Assembly: GCA_941918925.1 (NCBI GenBank)
Contig: OW799235.1
Coordinates: forward strand, 19,352,701 to 19,416,700
Source: Phyto melanocephala
Taxonomy: Eukaryota > Arthropoda > Insecta > Diptera > Rhinophoridae
Length of the DNA stretch: 64,000 bases
Direction: 5' to 3'
Positions 55,946 through 64,000 of this stretch are shown one piece after another. Below the pieces are notes generated by a model, which saw nothing but the letters and a program-made list of their open reading frames with translations, was not told the DNA's origin and did no database searches. The position numbers and the translations under genes are program-made. Positions within the stretch are counted from its first letter, which is position 1. Each line of letters starts with the position of its first letter.

Positions 55946-56194
55946 TATTTAGATAATAAAACATTTATATGTATGTGTAAATAACATTAATACGCTAGCT
56001 TGGGGTCACTATAAAGAAAAATTTATTAATAATGACAGTGATGATTATTATTTAATGGATATAGAATATAATAATGATAATGATAGCTTTAAAACAATTG
56101 ATAATGAAGTAGAATTTGTAGATCAAAATTATATTATAGAGAGCTTTAATAATGATGATAGTTTAGATAAGTTTCTAATGGAAATAGAATACTA

Positions 56195-56339
56195 AAATAT
56201 ACAAATTCCATAATAATTGTTGTATATTAATTTTAAATACATTAAACTTTTATGTAAACAAACTATAACTAGTGTAATTATTTATTTTTAAAAATCATAT
56301 TTTCATTTTTATCAATGATAAACAAACTTTATATTTTCA
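56195..56339. other. Spacer between convergent frames
   Basis: Short AT-rich interval after the PolB stop. AATAAA-like words on both strands; nothing else. Confidence 0.3.
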
Positions 56340-57643
56340 ATTTTTAAATGTGTTTTCTATTTTCTAAATATTTTGCCATTGTAAATACATTTTCAGTTTC
56401 ATAATCTAACTTTTTACGACTTCTAGTTACTCGTGGGGAATACTGATACGGTAAAGTTGATTGCTTGAATTTTGTATGCTTTTCTTCCTTTGATAATATT
56501 CTAATTTTTGGTATTCCACTATTTGAAAATTTTTTAGTCGTTTGGCTACTGAAGATGCAGAAGAAGGATTTATTATACCCTTCACACAGTGAAAGAGGGT
56601 ATATATAGGTTTGTCATTCCGTGTGAAATTTCTACAATTTTCATTTCCGACCCCATAAAGTATATATTTTCTGAAAGCTTATGAATAGGGGAGTCGATTA
56701 AGCTCTGTCAGTCTGTCCGTGTGTATGTTAAACTTTTTGAAGCCCACCGAAATCGCTTGGACCCGGATGAGGTATTAAAATATCAGAAATATTCGGGAGT
56801 AGATTGGTATTGAAAATCAGAAACATCGGTGCATAAACAACTGATATATGAGCAAAAACCCACGACCAATTCGAGTTTTTTTCACAAAAACAACATTACA
56901 ACAACAACATACATACATACAAACGTGTATACTGGTTATAGAAAACGTGGCATCGAATCCCAGCTGAGGTAAAAAATTTTTTTTTAAATTTTTTTTTTAT
57001 TTTTTTTTTATTTTTTTTTTAATTTTTATTTAATATATTATTTATATTTTTAATATTATTTTTTTTTTTAATTTTTTTTTTTTAATTTTTTTTTTATTAT
57101 TTTTTTTTGTTTTATATTTTGTATATATATTTATTTTAATTTTTTTTTAATTTTTTTTTTAATATTTTTTTTATTTTTTTTTAACATACATACGTAAATT
57201 TATAATTTTACAATGGGATGTTATTATATATGTATGTTTTTTATATGTATGTACGTATTTCATATGGGGAATGGTGATGAAAAACTACTGTTATTGCATG
57301 ACCACACGTTTTGAAGGGTATATAAGATTCGGCATAGACGAATATAGCGCTCTTACTTGTTTTTTGTACTGTTGTATCTATATCAATTTGATCATCGTGA
57401 TTGTAGGTATAAACATCCGCTGGCAAGTTTATATTACATTGTGTTCCAACACTACTTTGCTTTGATTGCGTTGTTTGAGTTTCAATATGCTTTTGGTATG
57501 TTTTTCTTCTCTGAGTTTCATTATCACGTAAATTGTTATATTTAGAACTTATGATCTGATTTGAAGGTGGAATCAGAATTTTTGTTTATAAACTTCTCAT
57601 AAACTGATGGCTGTATAACTATTAGTTTAGATAAATTATTTGA
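56340..57643 (-). pseudogene. Polinton minus-strand frame, split by HINE
   Basis: A minus-strand ATG at 57643 gives MSNNLSKLIVIQPSVYEKFI and, after shifts, DNETQRRKTYQKHIETQTTQ and LPADVYTYNHDDQIDIDTTV. Beyond the HINE-like insert it resumes NPSSASSVAKRLKNFQIVEY and ISIPHE. It is convergent with PolB. The glutamine- and lysine-rich product is not one I can identify; Polintons carry several capsid and accessory genes in this area, so it is probably one of those. Confidence 0.4.
56574..57360 (+). mobile_element. HINE-like element, complete
   Basis: tatacccttcacacagtg start; a short GTCY tract (gtcagtctgtccgtg near 56706); ggcatcgaatcccagctgag; AT core; hairpin mutated to attcggcatagacgaat, which weakens the stem; gcgctcttacttgtttttt end. 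Inserted in the minus-strand Polinton frame. Confidence 0.8.
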
Positions 57644-58165
57644 CATTTTCCAAAATTTTTCCAATAACTCCACTTAATCCTCCCTATTGAATATGGGCTA
57701 ATCCGAAAATTTTTAAACCAATGGCAAAAATTTAAAGTTGCTCAAAATCCAATGTTTGTTAATGGAATAAGAGGATGCATATTCAAGCTTCAAAATATAT
57801 AAGTATTAAGGTTTTACGGTGGTTTGTTTGTCCTTGGCAGAGGGTAACCTAAACTTACCTCTTGCTTTCATTTATTTTTGTAAAAAAAAGGTACTTTTTT
57901 CATGGTCAAAAAAGTGGGCAAAACAGTCGTTTCAGTATTTAGCGTTTAGCTAAGCTTAAATCTGTTTAATTTTCTTTTATTAAGGATAAAAATCAAATTT
58001 GTAAGTTATCTAATATATATTAGCAATTTGAACTAAAAATGTGTACACTGTGTGTAACGTCCGTAACGGAAAAAAGGGTTTTTTAAGTTTAACGGAATGA
58101 ATTTTAATAATTTAGTTTTCCAAACTAGCTTTATAAACAGAGTTTTTATGCACTTTAATCTGATG
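57644..58165. other. Non-genic stretch in the Polinton
   Basis: No recognisable frame survives. It is probably decayed Polinton sequence. Confidence 0.35.
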
Positions 58166-58166
58166 A

Positions 58167-58236
58167 AAAACAAGTAAGAGCGCTATATACCCTTCGCAAC
58201 GTGTAGTCATGCAATAACAGTAGTTTGTATCACATT
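58167..58236 (-). mobile_element. HINE-like 3' tip lacking the hairpin
   Basis: aacaagtaagagcgctatat runs directly into acccttcgcaacgtgtagtc. The hairpin and its flank are precisely missing compared with other copies, which suggests a deletion across the stem. Confidence 0.65.
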
Positions 58237-58264
58237 TCATTGGGGGGCTTTTCGTGGAGCCAAT

Positions 58265-58450
58265 TATTATTATTGCAAGAGTATAATTCGTTTTATCACC
58301 GTACTACTAAAATTGAGACCCAACTCTGTTAACAAGAAAAATGAAAGAAGGCTTCTTAGAACTATATACAATAACTTAAAAATATTTAGAAGAGGAAAAT
58401 ATAAGACAAATGATCTTGTTCGCATAAGCAAATATAAAAATGTTTTAGAG
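58265..58450 (+). pseudogene. Polinton integrase C-terminal fragment
   Basis: YNSFYHRTTKI then, after a shift, RPNSVNKKNERRLLRTIYNN and FRRGKYKTNDLVRISKYKNV followed by LEKEY. The YNS-x-YHRT-x-K and VRISKYK-x-x-x-E-K lines are hallmark sequences near the C-terminus of Polinton-type integrases. Upstream catalytic parts are missing. The fragment ends where another hairpin-bearing repeat (attcggctgtgccgaat at 58458) begins. Confidence 0.8.
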
Positions 58451-58584
58451 AAAGAATATTCGGCTGTGCCGAATCTTTTATACCCACCACTAATTTTGTG
58501 TACACTTAAAGCACAATATTTATTATTTTGTTAATCGCTATGGAATAATATCTTTATAATAAAATATATATCACTTTCTTTGTA

Positions 58585-59201
58585 GAGGGTGGGTAGATTT
58601 TAAGGGCCCATGTTGAAGGTGAACTACACGTAGTCTTTAAATTTGTTTTCTGCATTTCATTTGACATTTCTCAATCTCAAACTTACTCGAGTTGATCCGT
58701 GGAAAGATACGCAAATGGGCAACGCTTTAAAGTTATTCAGGTTTCTTATAAAAATGGGCGTTCAAGTCAAAATGCATTTCGTGCACTTCGTAATTCTTTT
58801 GATCAACATAATCGTTCAAATTCGTCCTTAATCGGGAGATTTGTAAAAAAAATTTATATTTCTGCAAAACAGGTCTGTATAAAATGTTAGAAAATCTGTG
58901 AATGCCATCTTAGTTCGTTGAATGGGAACCATGCTGTTTTTTTCGATAGTGTGGCAAAAGAGCAGTCAACCTCGACTCATCATCATGCCCAACAACTGCG
59001 CATAAACATTGTCATTGAAAATTTGGACCATCAGATAGAGAAGCAGCGCCAAGAATTGGGGGGGCCATTTGGCCGATGTTTTGTTAAATACATAATTGAA
59101 CCATACAAATATTATCATTATAAAACGAAATGATAATTATTTCTTACCGAATTTGTGTTTTATTTAAATTAAACACCGGTCCATAAAATTTAACCACCCT
59201 T
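58585..59201 (+). mobile_element. Second mariner relic (DD41D type)
   Basis: Imperfect inverted ends GAGGGTGGGTAGATTTTAAG and, from the right, AAGGGTGGTTAAATTTTATG. TA at 58583-58584 and 59202-59203. Repeat family C at 44975-45010 shows the uninterrupted sequence. The element is 617 bp; the transposase middle is deleted. Confidence 0.75.
58699..59095 (+). pseudogene. Mariner transposase with missing catalytic middle
   Basis: The start codon is GTG where ATG is expected (ERYANGQRFKVIQVSYKNGR follows). Then FRALRNSFDQHNRSNSSLIG and RFVKK give the helix-turn-helix half. After stops, STHHHAQQLRINI marks the second helix region, and the frame jumps to the extreme C-terminus, GGHLADVLLNT with TAA. 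All three catalytic residues are gone. Confidence 0.75.
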
Positions 59202-59800
59202 TATAACTTCGATATGATAGTAAAATATTTTCGTAAATTTACTCTTTTAGTGAAAGTGGGCATTAAAGTAGGCGTGTCAATAAAGTTTCTGCTAATAAAT
59301 ACAACTTAGATATTTCAATATAGTCATTGATTTTCCCAAAAACTTTCTCAATAGAGAAATTACATGAATTTAAGATAAACCGTTATATGGGAGGTAGGCG
59401 TTAAAGTAGGCGTGTCACCTCAACTTTTTGTCACAACAATTACATTGATTAGAAGCATATACGCAGCAAATTTTATAATCATACCTCTAATTTTGTCGGT
59501 CGGTCGTAAAAAGTGGGCGTTATAGTAGGCGTGTCAAAGTTATTTTTGCGAATGAGCACAACTTAGGTGTTCCAATATAGCCCTTTGTTATTCCAAAATC
59601 TTTATTATTAGAGAAATCATATGAATTTTAGGTAAAACAATATATGGGAGGTGGGCGTAAAAGTGGGCGTGACACATTGAAAAAAATCCTCTCACCAGAA
59701 AGTAAAGTGTGCAAAATTTTACCATCGTACATCTAATTTTGTCCGTTTTATTAGGTTTTAAATTTTAAATATACTGAAAAATACACTGCGCGGTATAAAT
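59202..59800. repeat. Repeat family C, second copy
   Basis: ataacttcgatatgatagta, tattttcgtaaatttact and units with aggcgtgtca/gggcgtg words match 44990-45450. With 58500-58582 (including aatcgctatggaataat) it forms one copy interrupted by the mariner relic. 59801-59950 resembles 39885-40025. Confidence 0.55.
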
Positions 59801-59950
59801 TTTCGTATATTTTTATCTATAACTATATATTCGGTATTATTGTGAACCCAAAATGGCTGCCACCACAAAAAATGGATTATGTAAACAAAAGTGCTTGACA
59901 AATAGAATACGTTACGCAATAAAGACACAACTTAGATGAGGGTGAAAACC

Positions 59951-60312
59951 CCAGCAAAATATCGCATTACAAAATAATGAGTTGAAAGTACTAGAAAACA
60001 ATTCTTCACTACTTACAATTTGGCATCTAAGCCCATTATTTTAACACGGTGATGTCATTGGAGGCAAGTACTTACCACCCTCGCTTACGAGTCTATAAGT
60101 CCTCAATGAAAAGCTTTGCCGCTGTTGTCAAAATCATTATTATTTATACCATAAGTGTGTTAAACTAAATGCGAATTATAAAAAGTAATGCATTTGAATG
60201 GCTTCAAGCAAATTTCTGAAAATAAGTTCTTATGCATCACGTTATAAATCAAGTCATTACTAAAGCACATCTTAGTAAGACAGACCTTATGAAATAGTCA
60301 TTGGGATGACAA
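59951..60312 (-). mobile_element. CCCAGCAAAA-ended element, short copy
   Basis: Starts CCCAGCAAAATATC. The reverse of 60110-60210 matches the host of the hAT at 25757-27922 (gacaacagcggcaaagc, tttagtttaac, cattcaaatgc). No hAT in this copy. The right end near gtcattgggatg is not sharply defined. Confidence 0.5.
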
Positions 60313-60329
60313 CCTAAAATCATGATTCT

Positions 60330-61240
60330 TTAATAGTTATTATTAAATGTCGCTTCATACTATGCCACAAGTCTAAAGTTTTTATTGGATTTAGTCAGAT
60401 TAAAATATAATGATTACTCTCTCTCTGGCTCTGGTTTTCGAGATATACCGTTATTTCGAAAATGGAGGAGGTTGCACAACATATGTTTGCGTAACTCAAA
60501 ACCGCATTAGCTTATTGAAAAAACTTAAAAAACCGAAATTCCGCACCTGCGGCAAATTGACAATAAATTCCACATTTTTCAACCGATTTTTATGGTTAAT
60601 GGCTTTTTTATTTTTATTATATTTTTAAGATAAGTAGTTCTCAGAAAAAAGTGAAAAATGTTGAATATTTGCTTTATATTTGTTTTAAATATATTTTAAT
60701 ATTATTACGAATTTTGCACGAACAAAATTTTTTTTTCCATTAATTTTTAAATAATTAATAATTAAAATAAAATAAATACAATTTTGTTAGACATCTACTG
60801 GTGTTTAACTTTTGAAAATCGGATGACTGGTTCTCGAGTTAGGATAAAATATGTCTCCGTACCTGACTTATTTCGGGGGAAAATTTGCCACGCCCATAAA
60901 AAAAAGATCCCGATCTGATGGAAAAAAACCGACAATGGATTTGAGCTCAACGCATCAAAATCCATGTAGTTCACATAGCTTTATTAAATGGAGGATTTTG
61001 CTGCAGAGCAGTGTTATTATTAAAGGTCGCTTCATACTATTCTACATGTCTTTAGATTTTCATTGGATTTTGTTAGATTAAAATATAATGATGATAGGTC
61101 TGATTGTGACCAAGTTAAATAGAAAATTTTCTCATTGCAATCACACTTGAAATAAAAAACAAGTCTAAGTAGGTTGTATATAAACAGCTGTTTTTGTTAT
61201 TTTCATCAGAGATTTAACACGTTATATCTAATTCCATTAA
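60330..61240. repeat. Repeat family F, two pieces
   Basis: 60340-60410 and 61010-61085 share gtcgcttcatactat, ttagattttcattggatttt and the gattaaaatataatga tail, about 670 bp apart in the same orientation. 61140-61240 extends the match to 23905-23997 (reverse). The interval between holds no gene; the 72- and 76-codon frames there are unsupported. Confidence 0.45.
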
Positions 61241-61466
61241 TTTCTTTCCTAAACACATTAATTTACATTTACACAAGCAAGTACTTTCTTGAAACTTCTG
61301 CATACGTATTATAAACAAAAATTTCATGAAACAGACTACATTCATAAAAATTTCCTAATAGTTTACATGGGAACCTGAAAGTTCATTTTTAAAATATCGT
61401 CGATGCAAGTAGTTGTTAAAAATGCTATACTCTGTATTTTGATGAGTAAAGCTTCTTACATTTTTC

Positions 61467-62418
61467 GGGGGGGTGCTTTAATACCATGTGAGATAAGGCC
61501 ATGATGGCTTTATTGCTCAATTGAATGGGAGATAAAGCCATAATAGCCTTATTGCCCAATTATTGAGAGGTAAGGCCATATTTAAAATTTTGCGAAATGA
61601 GAGATAAAGCCATATTTTTTTTCGCAAATGAGAGATAAAGCCATATATTTTCAGAATATTGTTATAATTATTTTTATAATTAATTAATTTTTATTCTTGT
61701 GACGCACGCAGGAAAACTTTATTCAGCGAAGCCACCTGCCGCGTCCAACTGGAGGAGAAAACCCGTAAGCACGGCCGCAGGCCGCCACGCGGAAAAACTT
61801 TAGTATGCGATGCCAGATTTCAATACTTAACTTTACTGTTTCCGGGAAATGAAATTTTTTTATTCTTGTGACGCAAGCAGGAAAACTTTATTCAGCGAAG
61901 CCACCTGCCGCGTCCAACTGGAGGAGAAAACCCGTAAGCACGGCCGCAGGCCGCCACGCGGAAAAACTTTAGTATGCGAAGCCAGATTCCAATAATAATA
62001 ATAACATTCTGTAAAAAAATGTCTTTTCGGAGACACTAAAGTTAAGTATTGAAATCTGGCCTCGCATACTAAAGTTTTTCCGCGTGGCGGCCTGCGGCCG
62101 TGCTTACGGGTTTTCTCCTCCAGTTGGACGCGGCAGGTGGCTTCGCTGAATAAAGTTTTCCTGCGTGCGTCACAAGAATAAAAATTAATTAATTATAAAA
62201 ATAAGAAAAGTATTAATCAATGTAAAATGCAAAAGTTCTTCAAAACTGAAATGAGAGATAAAGCCATTTTCTAATATTGCTAATGTGAGATAAGGCCATG
62301 ATGGCTTTACCTCCCATTCAAATGAAGAAAAAATTAAAAAGGTTTTATCTCTCTATTGATTGAGAGATAAAGCCATCATGGCCTTATCTCACATGGTATT
62401 AAAGCACCCCCCCCCCCC
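61467..62418. mobile_element. Foldback-like element with GC-rich modules
   Basis: The ends are inverted repeats of about 49 bp (a G run, then TGCTTTAATACCATGTGAGA and TAAGGCCATGATGGCTTTA), bounded by CATTTTTC at 61459-61466 and 62419-62426, an 8-bp duplication. The word gagataaRgccat recurs about five times inside the left end and four times inside the right. A central inverted pair (about 61665-61836 and 62037-62205) contains GC-rich module R1/R3, with a third direct copy R2 between. No open frame of note. Superfamily unknown. Length 952 bp. Confidence 0.8.
61688..62186. repeat. Three GC-rich modules, two direct, one inverted
   Basis: R1 61688-61836 and R2 61858-61993 are direct copies; R3 62037-62186 is inverted. 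Each holds ctttattcagcgaagccacc, tgccgcgtccaactggagga, cccgtaagcacggccgcagg and ccgccacgcgg. Within a module two lines, ggaaaactttattcagcgaa and ggaaaaactttagtatgcga, are themselves related. The base composition is far richer in G and C than the surroundings. Confidence 0.85.
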
Positions 62419-62426
62419 CATTTTTC

Positions 62427-63238
62427 ATTATCTTTAGAGTTGCCAAGAATATTACATACACAAATTTAAAAGGCAATAGTTAAGAAATATTATTATTAAT
62501 CTTTAATAAAATATTTTATTTTTAATGACACAAATTGTACTCATAATGAATACTAAAAGAAAAAATTTACAAATCTTTTCATATTCATACAAAATAAGTT
62601 AAATTAACAATTTTCATTTACCCACAATCCTGTAAATTTGTATGAGCAGTTTTTGGTAGGCAACAATGTTTTTTGATTAGTCATTTTACTTTATGAAAAC
62701 GTCTCAAAATTACTTTCTTGTAATTATAGTTGCAATCTGAGTGAAAAGTCAAAAAAAATTTAAGTGAGGAAGTGTAAGTATATTACCAATTTACCTTTAT
62801 GTTTAAATGCCAGGTCGAAAATATATGTAGTTTATCTAAAACTTATGTAAAAACACTTTGAACTTTAAAACTATCTCATAAATTGTTAGGCAGGTCGATT
62901 ATTTTTAAGACAAAACTGTAAGGACAAGTTCTACATAGGTCAGTTCAATAAATCATAATGATTTTGTAATAAAAAAAATATTTTTTATGATAATATTTAA
63001 ATTTTATTTAAAAAAGTCTAAAAATTAAATATAATAAAAAACACATATTGATATCGATCAAAATTTTATTTTTCAATGACTTTTTTTGACTATGTGTGTA
63101 AAACAGAAAATCTGATAAAATTAAAAATTATAGTATTTAGAAAAATTTCTAAAATTGACAAGAGCTATACACAGAAAAAGATATTGCTTAAATTGTTTTT
63201 TGACATTTCATATCATTGTATTTACATTAATATACTTT
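62427..63238. other. AT-rich non-genic stretch
   Basis: No gene or element ends recognised. 63170-63195 repeats the line at 4660-4690. Confidence 0.4.
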
Positions 63239-63888
63239 TTATACCCTTCACCTGTGGTGCACAAGGATATATATGGCTTTGTCATTCCGTTTGTAATTTC
63301 TACAATTTTCATTTCCGACCCCATAAAGTATATATTTTCTGAAAGCTTATTAACAGAGGAGTCGATTAAGCCCTGACCGTCTGTACGTATATCCGTGTGT
63401 TGGGTGAAATCAACTTCAAGAAGCAACTATATGCTCCTCAGATCTCTATATGGTATCAATCTCTTGGAAATATCCAGGAATGAATCGCTATTGAAATTCA
63501 GCACAATTACAACAACAGCCTACATACATATTGGTTAAAGTAAACGTGGCATCGGATTCCAGCTGAGCCCAAAAAATTTTATTTTATTTTATTTAGTATA
63601 TTATTTATATTTTATTATTTTTTTTTATATTTTTTTTTTAATTAAAAAAAAAAATTTTGTTAAAGAAATTTTTTAAAATATTTTGTAATTTTTTTTTTAA
63701 TTTTTTTTTGTAAATTTGTATTATTATTTTTTTATTTTGATAATTTTTTTTGGTATGTTTTTTACATGTATGTATGTACGTATTTGATATGAGATGAATA
63801 GTGATGAAAATAATAGTTATTGCATGACTACACGTTGTGAAGGGTATATAAGATTCGGCACGGCCGAATATAGCACTGTTACTTGTTT
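63239..63888 (+). mobile_element. HINE-like element, subfamily 2
   Basis: tatacccttcacctgtggtg start, ggtatatatggctttgtc-like block, cttattaacagaggagtcga, reduced GTCY tract (gtctgtacgtatatccgtg), ggcatcggattccagctgag, AT core, hairpin attcggcacggccgaat and ctgttacttgtttt. It preserves the unoccupied target of the hAT-like element at 13036-14097. Confidence 0.8.
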
Positions 63889-64000
63889 TGTTTTTGTTTT
63901 TGTCGTAGCACTCAGTACAATAGTGTGAAACCACCTTTAGTGTACTAAATGCTTTATATTGATGAGGAACGAAGTGTAAAAATTTATCATTGTCTCATTA
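63889..64000. other. Right edge of the window
   Basis: cactcagtacaatagtgtga near 63909 resembles the inverted pair at 19859-19931. Too short to classify. Confidence 0.3.

Larger units (their letters stand above)
52155..56194 (+). pseudogene. Polinton DNA polymerase B, broken
   Basis: Segments in order: YADSECIFENIQICIPKG (exonuclease region), DRHIPYTFAYYIKC, DICHIC and VGDHCHFSGKYRGPAQNSC with NYKTPKF (the zinc-like insert and ExoII area), FLDSYRFMPYSLDNLV (ExoIII area). A gap of some 300 residues follows, then [52 protein letters not shown] (motif B), YYNKPIYLGFTILELSKWKM, YTDTDLFIYTIETDDFYEDI (YTDTD is motif C), KNKKVLGMMTD, FVGLRARMYSF and finally NINTLAWGHYKEKF with an acidic tail. Two insertions and several stops break it. 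Confidence 0.85.
51890..58460 (+). mobile_element. Polinton/Maverick relic
   Basis: The order on the plus strand is a small DNA-processing-type frame, protein-primed DNA polymerase B and, near 58265-58450, a retroviral-type integrase tail, with a minus-strand frame (56340-57643) between. PolB plus integrase is diagnostic for Polintons. Three younger elements have landed in it: Tc1-like (53021-54206), TA MITE (55240-55945) and HINE-like (56574-57360). Large internal deletions are evident and no terminal repeats were found, so borders are approximate. Confidence 0.75.

Noticed and set aside
57271..57465. Plus-strand frames of 62-64 codons
   Set aside because: Run from the HINE 3' end into the minus-strand Polinton frame. 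Composite and without domains.
60410..61081. 72- and 76-codon frames
   Set aside because: Within repeat family F material, no motif and no splice context.

Overview
This window is AT-rich, intron-bearing nuclear DNA from an insect, most likely a higher fly (Diptera). The evidence is four intact three-exon genes of the dipteran-expanded DUF1091 (SMART DM8) family with 58-66 nt introns, many copies of a DINE/HINE-like element carrying GTCY-type microsatellite, a DD41D (rosa-like) mariner, a Polinton, Helitrons, a P-like element, hAT and piggyBac relics, and jockey- and RTE-like LINEs. There is no sign of bacterial operons, CRISPR or rRNA. I could not confirm any tRNA gene. The fly assignment is an inference from these families.

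Host genes. The only well supported host genes are four DUF1091 genes, all on the minus strand: 6221-6873, 15523-16174, 28387-29062 and 48413-49086. Each encodes a signal peptide exon (23 aa), a central exon (105 or 108 aa) and a last exon (49 or 50 aa), with phase-0 introns and intact reading frames. They form two close pairs (6.2k with 15.5k; 28.4k with 48.4k), each inside a duplicated block of 1 kb or more. A fifth copy at 14.8-15.0 kb is a pseudogene. Two tentative loci are a pair of small exons at 4913-5089 and an orphan 90-codon frame at 32469-32738.

Mobile DNA, left to right. 0-5 kb: Helitron fragment, a 247-bp MITE and a HINE-like copy. 7-8.5 kb: a TA-target MITE with a nested HINE-like copy; the duplicated block at 16.44 kb keeps the unoccupied site. 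8.8-9.1 kb: RNase H relic of a LINE. 9.8-14.3 kb: tandem run of HINE-like copies, one split by a hAT-like element with CCGGTTTTTT repeats. 17.0-17.9 kb: mariner. 18.2-19.8 kb: three HINE-like pieces. 20.9-22 kb: Helitrons. 22.1-23.9 kb: HINE-like copy split by an element with 32-bp perfect inverted ends. 24.0-25.1 kb: hAT-like element with TTTAGC repeats. 25.8-27.9 kb: a TIR element split by a hAT with decayed transposase. 29.4-31.0 and 38.5-39.8 kb: two P-like (THAP) relics. 33.5-37.8 kb: a complete-ended Helitron with only the N-terminal part of its Rep-helicase. 40.3-41.5 kb: piggyBac relic. 41.9-44.4 kb: RTE-like LINE with 10-bp target duplication. 46.2-48.2 kb: jockey-like LINE. 51.2-51.8 kb: short Helitron. 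51.9-58.5 kb: ruined Polinton (PolB, integrase tail, a minus-strand frame) invaded by a Tc1-like element, the TA MITE and HINE-like copies. 58.6-59.2 kb: mariner relic. 61.5-62.4 kb: a foldback-like element with GC-rich repeated modules. 63.2-63.9 kb: last HINE-like copy.

How the parts relate. Nested insertions give relative ages, and several insertions can be checked against unoccupied paralogous sites inside this same window. The strongest candidates for something not yet described are the foldback-like element at 61467-62418, the HINE-like family with its tRNA T-arm-like core, and the Helitron whose truncated protein is stopped by the element's own terminus.
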